A stretch of DNA of 64,000 nt from Oscarella lobularis (lineage: Eukaryota; Porifera; Homoscleromorpha; Homosclerophorida; Oscarellidae): contig NC_089175.1 in the NCBI RefSeq assembly GCF_947507565.1, forward strand, positions 2,779,733 to 2,843,732, given 5' to 3'. Of this stretch, positions 23,001-34,660 are shown in pieces. A program made the position numbers and the translations under genes. Positions within the stretch are counted from its first letter, which is position 1. Each line of letters opens with the position of its first letter. The notes under the pieces were generated by a model that was given only the letters and a program-made list of their open reading frames with translations, did not search any database and was not told where the DNA came from.

Positions 23001-25635
23001 CTCTAATGAATTCGTTGCGCCGTATGCAGTCGGAAGAAGCGTCGTCGGTCAGCCTGCAAGTGCAATCGTCTGATCCAAAAAGAACGGCTGGCATTGACAT
23101 TATTACGGCAGCGATTGATGAAGCAGGCGATGTGGTGTTTTGCGATTTCGCTGGTCAACCAAACTTTCATAAAACGCACAGTCTGTTTTTCTCGGAATCG
23201 ACAACAATTTATCTTCTTGTGGTCGATGTGACAAACTCAAAGCAGGAGATATACCTGTCGTCCTTGTACTGGCTGTCTCTGACCAAGTGTAGTATTGGCT
23301 CTTCTACAAATAACAGCATTGTGTTAATTGGTAGTAGAGGCGACAAAACGACGGATGGAAGTATGATATTGAGGCAGCTTCGAACGTCACTAGCTTCAAA
23401 ATTTGAAAAGTTTTTCGACGTCTTTTTGGAGTCATTTATTTTAGACTGTCGCGTCTCTACATCGGTAGAAATGCAGAAATTGCGCAGAGTCATTTCTGAC
23501 CTCAAAGCTAAAAGGATTGAGGTTTGATATTACCTAGGTAACTTAAATAACATTTTATGAAAGGAAAGATTTGATTTAGGAAGCTCCGTGCACTTTTACT
23601 CTTGTCGACGATTTGCAGTTTATATTGTTACCGGTACTGAGGGATATTAGCAAAAAGCTTCGTCCTTTGGAAGCTCTTGAAGAACTTAACCTTCTTCCAA
23701 AATTTATGAGGTGCGTTGTGTTTTCTGATGGTATTTACATGCTATTTGTATGAGCACTTCTATCTAGGGTTAGAAAAAGAGAATCAAACACGTCTTGTCT
23801 GGAGATAATTGATGATAAAAATGAGAGGTTGAACGACTTTCCCTCATTTGGTAAACAGGTAAAGTCTTTTATCACTCTCATTTACACAGCTTATTTATTA
23901 CGTGCAGATTAAAGCTGTTCACTGTCGTCAATTTGTTTCAAGAGACTTTTTCTGTCTTCTTATTGACGAAAATTTTTTTAGAGGTTTAGACAAGGATACC
24001 CTTTATCAGTTTGTTCAGTTCCTTCATGGAATAGGAGAGGTATCGCACGCAGAGTTACACAAATTGACTATTATTTATAATGTACTATAGATTATCGAAT
24101 TTGGTGACAATATAATTTTGGATCCTCCATGGCTTTGTAACAATGTAATCGGTCCTCTCATGTCACCGGAAACGTTTCCTGTTTGTTTGGAAGGAGTTGA
24201 CGACGGAACTGTGAGTTCAAAGAGAATTGAGAAGGCCATTTGTCAATTTAATAAGCAGCAGAGAGACTTTCCGCTTGAAGTAATAATGGAGTTGCTTTGC
24301 AGTTTGGAAATTTGTTATGTGGTTCCAAGCGAAGAAAACGTCTACCGATTTCCCGCTCTCATATTAAAACGTCGTAGAGACGAGTTTTGGATAGAAGACG
24401 AAGACGTGATCGTGTACGTGGGCCGTCGTCTTCAGTGCAAGGACGAGACAGATATTATCGTCCCTGGAACGATTCCGTTTCTGCAGACACGATCGGTTGT
24501 TTGTCTTGATCCGTCGCCCCAGATCTGGAAAGACGGCATGGTATTGGAAAAGCGAATCGACGAAATGACAACAATTGAAGGACTTATTGAGCTACAGGAG
24601 ACAGCAAAGGCAATTGACGTAGTCGCTCGTGGCCCAGCCAATTCTGAAGCAGAATGTTTGGACTTCGTCAAAGAGATGCTGGACATGGTTCGTAAAGTAT
24701 TGGACGACAGAAGTCCGGGCACGATCATCGACTGCGAATTGTGTTTGAGTACGTCGGCACTGAAGAAGCTGGTTGAGCATCCACCAGCGCACAAGCCGTC
24801 TTTGATTGAAATCGCTAAATCAAAAGACTCACCAGTCAGTACGACAAGAAAGATTGAGAGATATACTGATACGCTTCGAGACTTGTTAATAGTTCCATCA
24901 GATCACTACTGTCTGCTCCCAAGGAAGGTTAAAGTCGGCCTTCAGGAGGCTCTTAATTTTTGTAAGCAAAGCCTCTGTCTGCTCGGTAAGGAATTGGGGT
25001 TGAAGGCGTCAGAGGTGATAGGTTGTAAAGATCCTGAACGCCTTCTCCGCATATGGAACAGCCGTCGGGATGCATTGGTGTCAAAACTGGTTCATTGCTT
25101 GCGCAAGTGTCGCTCGCTCGTTGCGTTGCACATAATGCATCGTGATACGCCGTTCGTGCAGCTTAGCGACGATGAGGTAGACTGATTTTGGTATGAATGT
25201 TTATCGTTAACTAATTTCTTAGGCTGCAGCAGCAGAAAAAGCTTTCGAATCTACTTTTTGTGCAGCAATGGGTACGTGGCGCTTCTTCAAGTTACTTTAT
25301 TTTCTATCGTCTAATTAGATGACTCCAAGTCGCTACCTCTAGAAGGGGACCAAGAGGTTGAAGAAAGGCACATTGATTACCTTAAAGAAGAAGTCATTGA
25401 CAGCGACGGTGTTTTAAACAATTTCATTAGGCATCTTCTTGGCTGGAGTTTTACTAGAGCAAAACAATTTCTGAACAATTCCAAGGATCAAACAATAGCA
25501 ATGAAATTCTTTGACGCAGTTATGCAGTGGAGAGACAGGGAAGGACTCAATGCAACTATAGGAAAACTTCTAGAAGCGTTTGAAAAAGTAGGAAAGAAAG
25601 GAGCAGCTCTAAAGTTGCTATCCCGACTAAATTAA
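17041..25635 (+). CDS. ankyrin-ROCO (Roc-COR)-death domain protein
   Basis: About 40 exons. Some 30 consecutive phase-0 exons of about 99 bases each encode one ankyrin repeat (for example KKTPLHWACEWNKLDAVKLL at 17702, NGESLLHFACEKGHVGIVHL near 21510), giving a very long solenoid. Then comes a Roc-type GTPase (22905-23526) with P-loop GKVGAGKTT, switch-II FCDFAGQPN and a SRGDKT base-recognition candidate. A COR-like region follows (23581-25185), then a C-terminal death domain (about 25430-25632: LGWSFTRAKQFL, ATIGKLLEAFEKVGKK). The order ANK-Roc-COR-death is that of DAPK1 without its kinase. It may be a signalling scaffold whose GTPase controls assembly and whose death domain recruits partners. 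Two donors are GC (17955, 22565). One ankyrin exon (about 18474-18594) has an apparent frameshift at a run of eight T (18521-18528), either a real lesion or a homopolymer error. Confidence 0.85.
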
Positions 25636-26095
25636 TAAATAATTGTAAATGAATTATAATTATGCTAACAGCAACAACAGCAGAAGTGATAATTGATAAT
25701 TCGACGTATTGCCTATTAATTAATTAATCGTTATGTGGGATGTATAAAAGGTTGTGAATTGCAGCTAATAAAGGTGGCTTGTGTTTCGAGCGTTTAAACA
25801 GTGCTAGAGTGCTTTAGTCAGAGACGAGCAGAACGTGAGCAGAGTGAGACGGATGCTTAGCAGCGACTAACTTCCTGTCCAACCGCCAACTAAGATTGCA
25901 AGCTAGCTGTATGCCACGTGGTTGCGTCCCTCGGCGCTTTCACGTGCGCGTACCAACAAGAAAAGACCCGAACCCGAAGAAAGAGACAGACAATTGGCTT
26001 CAGTAAAGTCAAATAGAGAACGTCCAACATTGTTAACATATCTAAAGAAGTTCAGCTTACTGATAAGCCATGAAGTGATTTCATACAAAGTTTTG
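25636..26095. other. intergenic, no gene seen
   Basis: AT-rich tail with TTAATTAATTAA (about 25721-25732), then about 300 bases without a convincing coding frame. The right edge meets the kinase relic at 26096. Confidence 0.5.
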
Positions 26096-26345
26096 GAATT
26101 GTAATGTGGGAGATCTTCTCTCGACGAAAATCATATGACGATCGGCGCTTGCCAGAGCATCTGAACAGCTTAGTGGAACTCATCAGATCTGAGAAAACGG
26201 TATGAGACCGACGGTGACGTCAGAGTGGCCACGAGGAATTATAGAACTAATGAGAATATGTTGGCAACGCGAACCAACCCTAAGGCCAACGTTTCGAAAT
26301 ATTTGTAAACGCTTGGAGACATTGCAAAAATTCTCTACACATGTA
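26096..26345 (+). pseudogene. relic of the kelch-kinase last exon
   Basis: This closely matches exon 2 of the kinase genes, starting at TTTTGGAATTGTAATGTGGG. The splice acceptor has become CAAAG, and the sequence after VELI is altered (CATCAGATCTGAGAAAACGG), introducing a frameshift and stop. No upstream kinase sequence remains. It is the 3' end of a receptor whose 5' part was lost, with the ankyrin-ROCO gene now lying to its left. Confidence 0.8.
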
Positions 26346-26355
26346 TTAGTTAATT

Positions 26356-26765
26356 AATCGTCTGACGTAACACGAATGTGCGCCGGCGCGTCCGGAGTGA
26401 CTAAACACCACAAATGAAGATCGTACAGAATTGGACAGCAATCAATTCGATCAAGAGAGCATATACGGGCTACGTGTGTTCCGTATTAGGTCGCTGGAAG
26501 CGCTAGCAGCGAATTGGGGCCTCCTTTCAGGTTTGCGTGGGCCATGCTCGCGTAGAGGCCAGGCGAGACCATTCGCCTGAAAGGCGACAAGGCGACGATA
26601 CAGGTACGTGTATAGAAGATTCGAATAGGAGGAGCGTCTCTCGATTTTTCGCTTTCAGTGGGCGTCAGCGTCGGAGATCCCGTTCTAGCTGTACGCACAG
26701 GAAAACCGCTGTGCGTGGTCAAATGGCCGACGCTGATGGCAGATGCCTACACTCTTCAGGTACAT
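26356..26765 (+). pseudogene. decayed ATP6V1A promoter and 5' exons fused to an M28 exon
   Basis: Compared with the intact ATP6V1A at 43.6-44.1 kb, this stretch holds its promoter segment (TGACGTAACACGAATGTGCG), a mutated first exon, the exon around GGCGACAAGGCGACGATACA and the exon around GGCGTCAGCGTCGGAGATCC. After GGAAAACCGCT it continues as GTGCGTGGTCAAATGGCC and GATGCCTACACTCTTCAG, which is the M28 penultimate exon (compare 10790-10830). It is a non-coding junction scar of tandem duplication. Confidence 0.8.
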
Positions 26766-27241
26766 TTTTTTTGAATAAACTACCACTGATTAGCAACGAG
26801 CTCTACCTTCTTTGCTTTGAACTGGGCTATGCAGCAAGTGAAGTCACCCGCCAAAGGACACGTACCAAGCCGTTATTTTCTCGACCTTACGCAAGACAGG
26901 TTCCCCAGCAGATCAGCAGCTGTTCACGCTAGCGCTTTCCAACAGCTTCCAATTTCAGTTTTATAGATTCCGTGTCACGCCAGGTAAGTATACTAATTAA
27001 AACAGCTTTTGGGGGACATTGTCTGACGCTCATTTCACATGACCACTCATGCTACTAAAGTTAGTAGATGACATACAACACATACAAAACGCAGTGTAGC
27101 AACGCAAATCAAAGTGCACGTGTCTTTGAATGCTGCTATTCATGAGGTGCTGACTTCTTCCAATTAAGTGTCAAGTTCCGTTTTGCTTGGAACAAGTTCA
27201 CACATGCCAGTTTTTAGCACCAGCTCCTGCACCGTCGCCGC

Positions 27242-28499
27242 GAAAGCTCGACTAACTGTTCGGAGTGCAGCGAAATATGCGATTTTGGGGGAACGTGTGT
27301 AGCTACGAGACCGAACATTGAATACGAATGTCATTGTCGATTTCCATTCTCGGGTAATACGTGCAAGAGCTTCTGGCCACTGCTCGTGTTTACGGCTTCC
27401 GTTCTCGTTTCAACTGCTGTAATCGTTCTGATCTACAAAATTGTACAGTACGTAAAGAGGGCACGACGCGACGCTGAGAATCTACAGGAACGCGAGAAAG
27501 AGATTGGTGATCTTCTAGAAGGATGGCGAATCGAAGGTGACGAAATCAATTTCGTGGAGAAAATTGGCGAGGGCGGATTTGGCGAAGTTTGGCTGGCCGA
27601 GTATCGCGAGATGCAAGTAGCCATCAAAATTCTCAACGAAAACGAGCGACTATTTGTGAACAATTCAAACGAACTATTTCAGCAAGAAATCGACTTCATG
27701 AGACATCTTCGTCATCCAAATATTGTACTATTTCTCGGAGCAGGATCGTTTCAAACTGACCGTAACCTATTTCTCGTCACGGAATTCGTTTCACGAGGAT
27801 CTCTTCACGGTGTCCTAACGGATGGGTCGACGTCTCTTACCGTCGATCAGAATATTGGATTTTGCTTGGATTCAGCGAATGGAATGCGTTTTCTTCACGA
27901 GCTGAATCCGCCTCGAATTCACAGAGACTTGAAGGCGGCGAATTTGTTGGTAAGCCAAAACTGGGTTGTGAAAGTGAGCGATTTCGGCACGGCAAGACGT
28001 CTTTTGAAATCATCAAAAGATGAACTGAATCAGGGAGAAATTTCGGCTGGCGACCAGTTTCCGGTATCCGATGACGAGACCCAGCCGTTGCTTCTAGCTC
28101 GATACAAGAATATGTCTTGGAGACACGGAACGAGTCTGTGGAAAGCACCCGAGCTACTCATGCAGCAAGCCTATGGAGCATCCGTCGACATCTATAGGTA
28201 CACGTTATATAATCTTTTGTTGATAACATCTTGACGCGTTATTTCACAGTTTTGGAATTGTAATGTGGGAGATCTTCTCTCGACGAAAACCATATGACGA
28301 TCGGCGCTTGCCACAACATCTGAACAGCTTAGTGGAACTCATTTGCGAAAAGGGCATGCGACCTACGGTGACGTCATCTGAGTGGCCACGAGAAATTATA
28401 GAACTAATGAGAATGTGTTGGCAACGCGAACCAACCTTGAGGCCAACGTTTCGAAATATTTGCAAACGCTTGGAAACATTGCAAAATTCTCAATATTAG
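27242..28499 (+). pseudogene. truncated kelch-kinase, copy 2 (EGF-TM-kinase only)
   Basis: Homology to the receptor kinases starts abruptly at the EGF module (SSTNCSECSEICDFGG) and runs through the membrane segment and whole kinase to a stop at 28497-28499. The same phase-2 intron is present (28198-28249). Signal peptide and all kelch repeats are missing. In-frame sequence before the EGF has a TAG near 27213, and there is no ATG before the juxtamembrane region. Kinase motifs are intact (GEGGFGEV, AIKIL, HRDLKAANLL, DFG, one extra Ser after TVTS). The left flank (about 26990-27235) matches the 3' flank of a CRD gene, so a deletion joined that flank to the EGF coding sequence. Transcription from a cryptic promoter is possible but unsupported. 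Confidence 0.8.
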
Positions 28500-28513
28500 T
28501 TAATTAATCGTCT

Positions 28514-28830
28514 TGACGTAACGCGAGCGTGCGCGACTAAAACACCACAAATAAAGATCGTGCAAGAATGGACATGGACAGCGATCGATTCGATCAAGAG
28601 AGCATGTACGGCTACGTGTGTGTTGCTGGAAGTGCTTGCGGAAAATTGGGGCCTCCTTTCAGGTTCGCTGGGCCATTTCAAGCTCGCAGGCGAGATCATT
28701 CGCCTGGAAGGCGACAAGGTGACGGTGCAGGTGTACGAAGGGACGAGACGTGTAAGTGATTAGGAGCGTCTCTCGATTTTTCGCCTTCAGCGTGCGCGTC
28801 AGTACATTTTTGTAAATAATTTACCACTGA
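28514..28830 (+). pseudogene. ATP6V1A 5' relic, copy 2
   Basis: The best preserved relic of the ATP6V1A start: an ATG at 28568, then DQESMYGYVCV as in MDFDHESMYGYVCAV of the real gene, and an exon near 28672-28745 reading [18 protein letters not shown]. The frames no longer connect, and the copy stops after the third exon, where it joins sequence seen after the M28 junction in other copies. Non-functional. Confidence 0.75.
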
Positions 28831-29232
28831 TTAGTAACGAACTCTAATTCCTCTTGAGTAGGAGAGCGCACGGTAGACAGGTTCCCCAGATTTCCCCAGA
28901 GATTTCCCCATAAGCTACAGATCAGGAGCCGTTCACTGAAAGTACGTTGACGCTTTCCATCAACTCTATGTATAGCAACCCCTTTATTAGTACAGTAGTC
29001 CTACATAAACTCATACATACATATATGCATACAAAACGCAGCGTAGTGACGCGAATCAAACTGCACGTATCTTTGAACGCTATTCACGGTGACTTATACT
29101 CCAAGCATCGACTTCTTTTTTGCTTGGAAAAAGTTCACAAAGGATATGTAGCATCACCTCGCGTAGCTGCCTCGTGAGAGCCGTTATGAGTGTCCTGGAA
29201 GGACTTGGAAAGCTGCAAAGTCAAATCAAATT

Positions 29233-30092
29233 TCATTTGATTGTCGACGCGTGAAACTGAAAAATGCAGTACCATTTATCAAAGCCGCCGAGGCACTCCT
29301 CCTTCGTGTTGTAACCCTGCAGTCGATTATCGCTTGTGCACGTCGGATAAGTACAGACGTGGCGATACGACTCGTTTAGGCACTTATCAATATCTTCCAA
29401 ATGCCAAAGTGCACGAAGTACTGGCTCTGCTAGAATCGCGAATGTGTATCGCAGCTCTATGCTAGCAGCCAGATATTCTGGAGTAGTCGATCCTCGAGGA
29501 TTTTTAGCGCAACGCGGTAGATTGACTTCTCTGCATTGCTTTAGAGGGTACGGTGGTTTTCTGGTCGGTAGCAATTTTTCTATTATTGTCAGAACCGCAT
29601 TGATAATAAAGTTGTTATTGCTGCTTAAGGGCATGCAGCTGAGCAATTTCTTATTTATCTACAAAAGAGATTCAGAGAGAAAACCGCGTATCATTTTCTG
29701 TATAGGTATAGTACCTCTAGGTATTGCTCTTGACTTATAATCCCCGTTAGCGCTGCTGTTCCGTTTTTAAAACAAACCGGCTGAACCAGGTCGGCACAGA
29801 ACAGTTTAGACACGAATGGCTTGCACTCTTTTGCCAAAGGCAACACAGTCATCGCTCTTTCGAATACAAAATAAAACTTTTTCATCGTGTAATGAAATTT
29901 CGCCATATACGCTGGAGTTGTAGTGTCGTTGCTTAGACCATATTTGGTGTAGCACGACGTCATCGGCGATTTGACGCACTTGTCAATAGGACCCAAATCG
30001 TAAGCAACGTCACTGAATGGTTTATACTTGAGTCCAGCTACCGCCGCGATAGCGACGAAGTAGAGAACCGTACGACGAGACCAGTGAGTCAT
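29233..30092 (-). CDS. secreted Frizzled-CRD-like cysteine-rich protein, copy 2
   Basis: Two exons (29715-30092 and 29233-29658) encode 267 residues with the same phase-0 intron as copy 1. Signal peptide from the conserved Met (MTHWSRRTVLYFVAIAAVAG). All Cys positions of copy 1 are kept (DKCVKSPMTSC, ECKPFVSKLFCADLVQPVC, LSCMPL, QCREVNLPRC, KCLNESYRHVCTYPTC, KEEC). The segment between the first Cys pair and VLP differs strongly (KFHYTMKKFYFVFERAM against RFHLPMKALSNIYDRKT in copy 1). The C-terminus is longer (FQFHASTIK). Divergent from the kinase at 30555. Confidence 0.75.
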
Positions 30093-30554
30093 TAATTGAC
30101 TTGGCCGACTTGCACGCTCGCACACAAATGGTGCCACTTCTTTGGCACGCTACTTTATTATATATATATATATGTATACAGTAAGTTATATATAAGCTAT
30201 TGCACGGAATTTTTACACGCTACGTGTTATTAGCTCGGCGGCGGTATAATTAGATGTGCTGCACCATGGAGATGCAACTTCACGAGTAGTTTCAATTTTG
30301 ATCAAAGACACGTGCACGCGCTAGTGCACGGAATTTTTACATCCTACGTACTATTCGTTCACATGGAGGTGTTGTGCTTAGTTGATAGTACGCAGCGAAT
30401 TTCTTGAGCTTTTTTACAGTCTTGAGGCGTCTTCACTTTTGAGCAGTTTTTTCACTTTCTCTTTCGCGCGCAGCCGCTCTGGTCTTTATATAAAGCCAGA
30501 TACCATGCAGATTCACTCTATCATTTTTGGTATTCAACACTATACCAATGCACA
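30093..30554. promoter_or_regulatory. bidirectional promoter of CRD copy 2 and kelch-kinase 3
   Basis: 462 bases between divergent start codons. TATA box TTTATATAAAG at 30485-30495 on the kinase side; a TA repeat near 30160-30175 on the CRD side. The paired upstream element occurs at about 30202-30236 and 30326-30360 (GCACGGAATTTTTACA in both). Confidence 0.6.
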
Positions 30555-33500
30555 ATGGTTTGCCTAGAGTATTTCATCGTTTTTCTTTGCTTAGAAATGT
30601 CACGGGTCAGCATTGCAGTCTCAATGAGCGACAGCACTTACAACAATTGGAAGCAAATAAAGTTCAAGATGCAATCGTCTCCCGTGTTAACATTTCCATT
30701 GACATCATTTCTCAACGTACATATTCCAAGCGGCACTCAAAAGGACGTTGTTCGTCAAATTCTGGTAATTATAGATACCCGAAGAAAAGACCCAAAAGAA
30801 AAGCGTACGTTTTTTTTTGATCTAACTGCTAACTCTTGGCTTGATATAAAAGTCGAAGGCGAGCAACCATTATTTGAAACGGAACCAACTGCCACAGCTT
30901 TTCCCAACGTAAAGGGCAGTCCGATTATATTTTTCGGAGGAAATGCACATGAGAACGCCACGTGGCGTCTTGAAACGAACCAGGTGTCAGGTGTCGCAGT
31001 TTTTCGGTGGAAACGGGGCGCTCCTGGTCCCTACCCGAGTAGAACTGGCCACGCAGCCGCAGCAATTGGTAAAAAATTAATCGTTTATGGCGGAGTGGTA
31101 AAGCAATATCCGGGTCATTTAAGCTCATTAATCCTATATGATATGGCATCTTATGATATTGATAAAGACGAGTGGTCTTACCTTCTCCAAATGAATGAGG
31201 GACCCTTTCAACGGTGGTCACCAAGCTACGCCAGCGTATTTGACCGTTACTTGCTTATAGCGGGGGGATGGTTTTTCGATGTCCAAGTTCCACCGGATGG
31301 ATTTGCTTATGACGTTAAGACCAGAATGTGGTACCAATTACCAGCTTTTCCGTTTAAATACGAAATTGAAATCGTCGTCAGCACGGGTGTTTTTCGCCGG
31401 GGTCGGTATGAACAAGACGCTTATGACTGGGTTTTGTTAACTCAGTGGTCACCAAACATTCTTGTCTCTCGCCGTAACGACACCGTTCCAAAGACACCGC
31501 TTAATTCTTCAGTTTTCATATACCGCTTTTCCCCAAACAACGTTACTCACGGTCGGTGGTTGACAATAGGAGTGTCTAAGACTGTTTATCCTGGCATGCC
31601 CTGGAATACGTATGGAGCGCTTCCACAAGTTAGCCTCGAGGATGATTCGGTTGCTATTATTTATGCCCAAACCCTGCATTCTACAACATTCGAAAACGGC
31701 ATGTGGTTCTATTTATCGCGAAAGCAGAACTATAATTGGGGAATACTGCCAAAGAGCCAGGAGCCCGGACGGCTCGCGGGTTTTACGTTTACGGTTACTA
31801 AAGATAGAAAGAAGTTATATGTTTATGGAGGCTTTTACTATACAACGGACGCAAGTAGAGTTGGAAATGTCGACGGAACGGCATGGAGCTTAGCTGTCGA
31901 CTTCTCGATAGATCCTGGACTTTACAAGTGGGAAAGGTACCTTCCTGCAAGATCTGTGTGCTCCAGATTGACATTTTCTGATGCCTTACGTAGACTTCGT
32001 AATTCTGTTTTGGGCGAAAGTACACTATATTTTTCGTCAACTTTACGAGGACATAGTTCCGTTGCAGTTCAAATTGGCAAAGAAACGATAACAAATTGTC
32101 TACTCATCTTTGGAGGAGTCTTCTACTATTTATCTATTGACCAGTTGGCCTTGGTCTGTCCAGAATCATTTCTCTTTAGAGTTTTTCATCGCCCGGAGGA
32201 GTGGAATCGCAAATGGATGAGTTGGCCTAGTGATAGGGCGTTTCATTCGGCAGTAATCGACGGATCGACAATGTTCATATTCGGCGGTGTGCGTTTTCGA
32301 ACGTACATGGGTATTGACAAGAAGGCGTTTCTAGCTGAAGATTTGTGGAGCCTAACGTTGAATCAATTCGACTTTTCTTCAAATCCCGTTTGGACGAAGT
32401 ACATTGCAAGAGAATGTCCTCCGAATCGGTTTGGTCACACGGCCGTCGTAGCGTTTGACGTACGAACAAGACAAAAGCATATGCTAATATTCGGAGGAAC
32501 TGACTTTGATTCTACGTTTCGCGATTTATGGCAGTTCACTCTGCCTTCTGGTCCTTGGAGTCAAATTCTTTACACCGCCGACTCTCGTAGCAGACCAAAT
32601 TTAGGCTTGCGTCATCACACTGCCGTCATGAGCGGCCGACAAATGTTGGTCTACGGAGGATGCCGAAAACACTACAGAAAAATCCTAGATAAATATATAA
32701 ACGATCCCGTTGATCGTTGTCCCAAAAATCGCGTATCAGATTCTTTACTTGCGTTTGACATGTACGAAAGACACTGGCGAACATTGCAGCCGTCAAAAGA
32801 CATGCCAGCGCGATATTTCCACGGAATGGTTTTGTTTGAGAACAAGTTACTCGTGTACGGTGGAATAGGATCAGATGGTGCTGTCGTGGACACAATATTG
32901 ACACTTCAGCCCAGCTGCAATCCGGGCGAGGAGGGCGACTTCTTTACCGACGGTTGTCGTCCGTGCGACGTGGGTTATTACAGCGACAACAGTGGACCTG
33001 CGTGCGATAAGTGCAGTTTGTTTTTCAGCACAAAGTCGCACGGCTCGTCGAGCTCGACCAACTGTTCGGAGTGCAGCGAAATATGCGACTTTGGAGGAAC
33101 GTGTGTAGCTACGAGACCGAACATTGAATACGAATGTCACTGTCGATTTCCATTCTCGGGTAATACGTGCAAGAGTTTCTGGCCATTGCTCGTGTTTACG
33201 GCTTCCGTTCTCGTTTCAATGGCCGTGATCTTTCTGATCTACAAAATTGTTCAGTACGTGAAGAGGGCACGACGCGACGCTGAGAATCTACAGGAACGCG
33301 AGAACGAGATCGGTGATCTTCTAGAAGGATGGCGAATCGAAGGAGACGAAGTAAATTTCGTGGAGAAAATTGGCGAGGGCGGATTTGGCGAAGTTTGGCT
33401 GGCCGAGTATCGCGAGATGCAAGTGGCCGTTAAAATTCTCAACGAAAATGAGCGACTATTCGTAGACAACTCGAACGAACTATTTCAACAAGAAATCGAC

Positions 33501-34291
33501 TTCATGAGACATCTTCGTCATCCAAATATTGTACTTTTTCTCGGAGCAGGATCGTTCCAAACTGACGGTAACTTATTTCTCGTCACGGAATTCGTTTCAC
33601 GAGGATCTCTTCACGGTGTCCTAACGGATGGGTCGACGTCTCTTACCGTCGATCAGAATATTGGATTTTGCTTGGATTCAGCGAATGGAATGCGTTTTCT
33701 TCACGAACTGAATCCACCTCGAATTCACAGAGACTTGAAGGCGGCGAATTTGTTGGTAAGCCAAAACTGGGTTGTGAAAGTGAGCGATTTCGGTACGGCA
33801 AGACGTCTTTTGAAGTCATCAAAAGATGAAATACAGACAGAAATTTCGGCTGGAGATCAGTTTCCGTTATCCGATTCAGATGAGGAGACCCAGCCATTGC
33901 TTCTAGCTCGATACAAGAATATGTCATGGCGACACGGAACGAGTCTGTGGAAAGCACCTGAGCTACTTATGCAGCAAGCCTATGGAGCCTCTGTCGATAT
34001 TTATAGGTACAAGGTATATAATCTTATGTTGATAACTCATGACGTGATTTCATACATAGTTTTGGAATTGTAATGTGGGAGATCTTCTCTCGACGAAAAC
34101 CATATGACGATCGGCGCTTGCCACAACATCTGAACAGCTTAGTGGAACTCATCTGCGAAAAGGGCATGCGACCTACGGTGACGTCAGAGTGGCCACGAGG
34201 AATTATAGAACTAATGAGAATGTGTTGGCAACGCGAACCAACCCTAAGGCCAACGTTTAGAATGATTTTCAAACGTTTGGAAACATTGTAA
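30555..34291 (+). CDS. receptor TKL-type kinase with kelch and EGF ectodomain, copy 3
   Basis: Two exons (30555-34006, 34060-34291) encode 1227 residues with the layout of copy 1: signal peptide (MVCLEYFIVFLCLEMSRVSI), kelch repeats, ephrin-receptor-like and EGF modules, one membrane segment, and a kinase with intact GEGGFGEV, AVKIL, HRDLKAANLL and DFG. The EGF-TM-kinase half is nearly identical to the other copies. The ectodomain differs more, above all after DWVLLT (QWSPNILVSRRNDTVPK). An upstream ATG at 30548 is out of frame; the equivalent ATG is the start in copy 4. A one-base difference near 30570 is compensated by using the ATG at 30555. Downstream lies an ATP6V1A/M28 junction relic. 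Confidence 0.9.
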
Positions 34292-34320
34292 AATTCTCTA
34301 TATTAGTTAATTTATCGTCT

Positions 34321-34660
34321 TGACGTAACACGAATGTGCGCCGGCGCGTCCGGAGTGACTATAACACGACAAATGAAGATCGTACAGAATTGGACAGCAG
34401 TCGATTTGGTCAAGAGAGTGTGCACAGGCTGCGTATGTTCCGTATCAGGTCGCTGGAAGCGCTAGCAGCAAATTGGGGCCTCCTTTCAGGTTCGCGTAGA
34501 GACTACTATAGTCTAGTACTGTAGGCGACGATACAGATACGTATATAGAAGATTCAAATAGGAGGAGCGTCCTACGCACAGGAAAACCGCTGTGCGTGCC
34601 ACTGCGTGGTCAAATGGCCGGCGATGTCTGAAGGCAGATGCCTACGCTCTTTAGGTACAT
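34321..34660 (+). pseudogene. decayed ATP6V1A 5' region fused to an M28 exon, copy 3
   Basis: Same structure as 26356-26765: promoter piece with TGACGTAACACGAATGTGCG, mutated exon 1, partial exons, CACAGGAAAACCGCTGTGCG, then TGGTCAAATGGCC and GCAGATGCCTACGCTCTTTA from the M28 exon. The breakpoint is shared with the 26.7 kb copy, so the array grew by copying a unit already carrying this junction. Confidence 0.75.

Noticed and set aside
27386-28234. Treating the copy-2 kinase as a normal gene starting in its membrane segment
   Set aside because: That start is GTG, not ATG, and an in-frame stop lies just upstream of the EGF homology; a truncated copy fits better.
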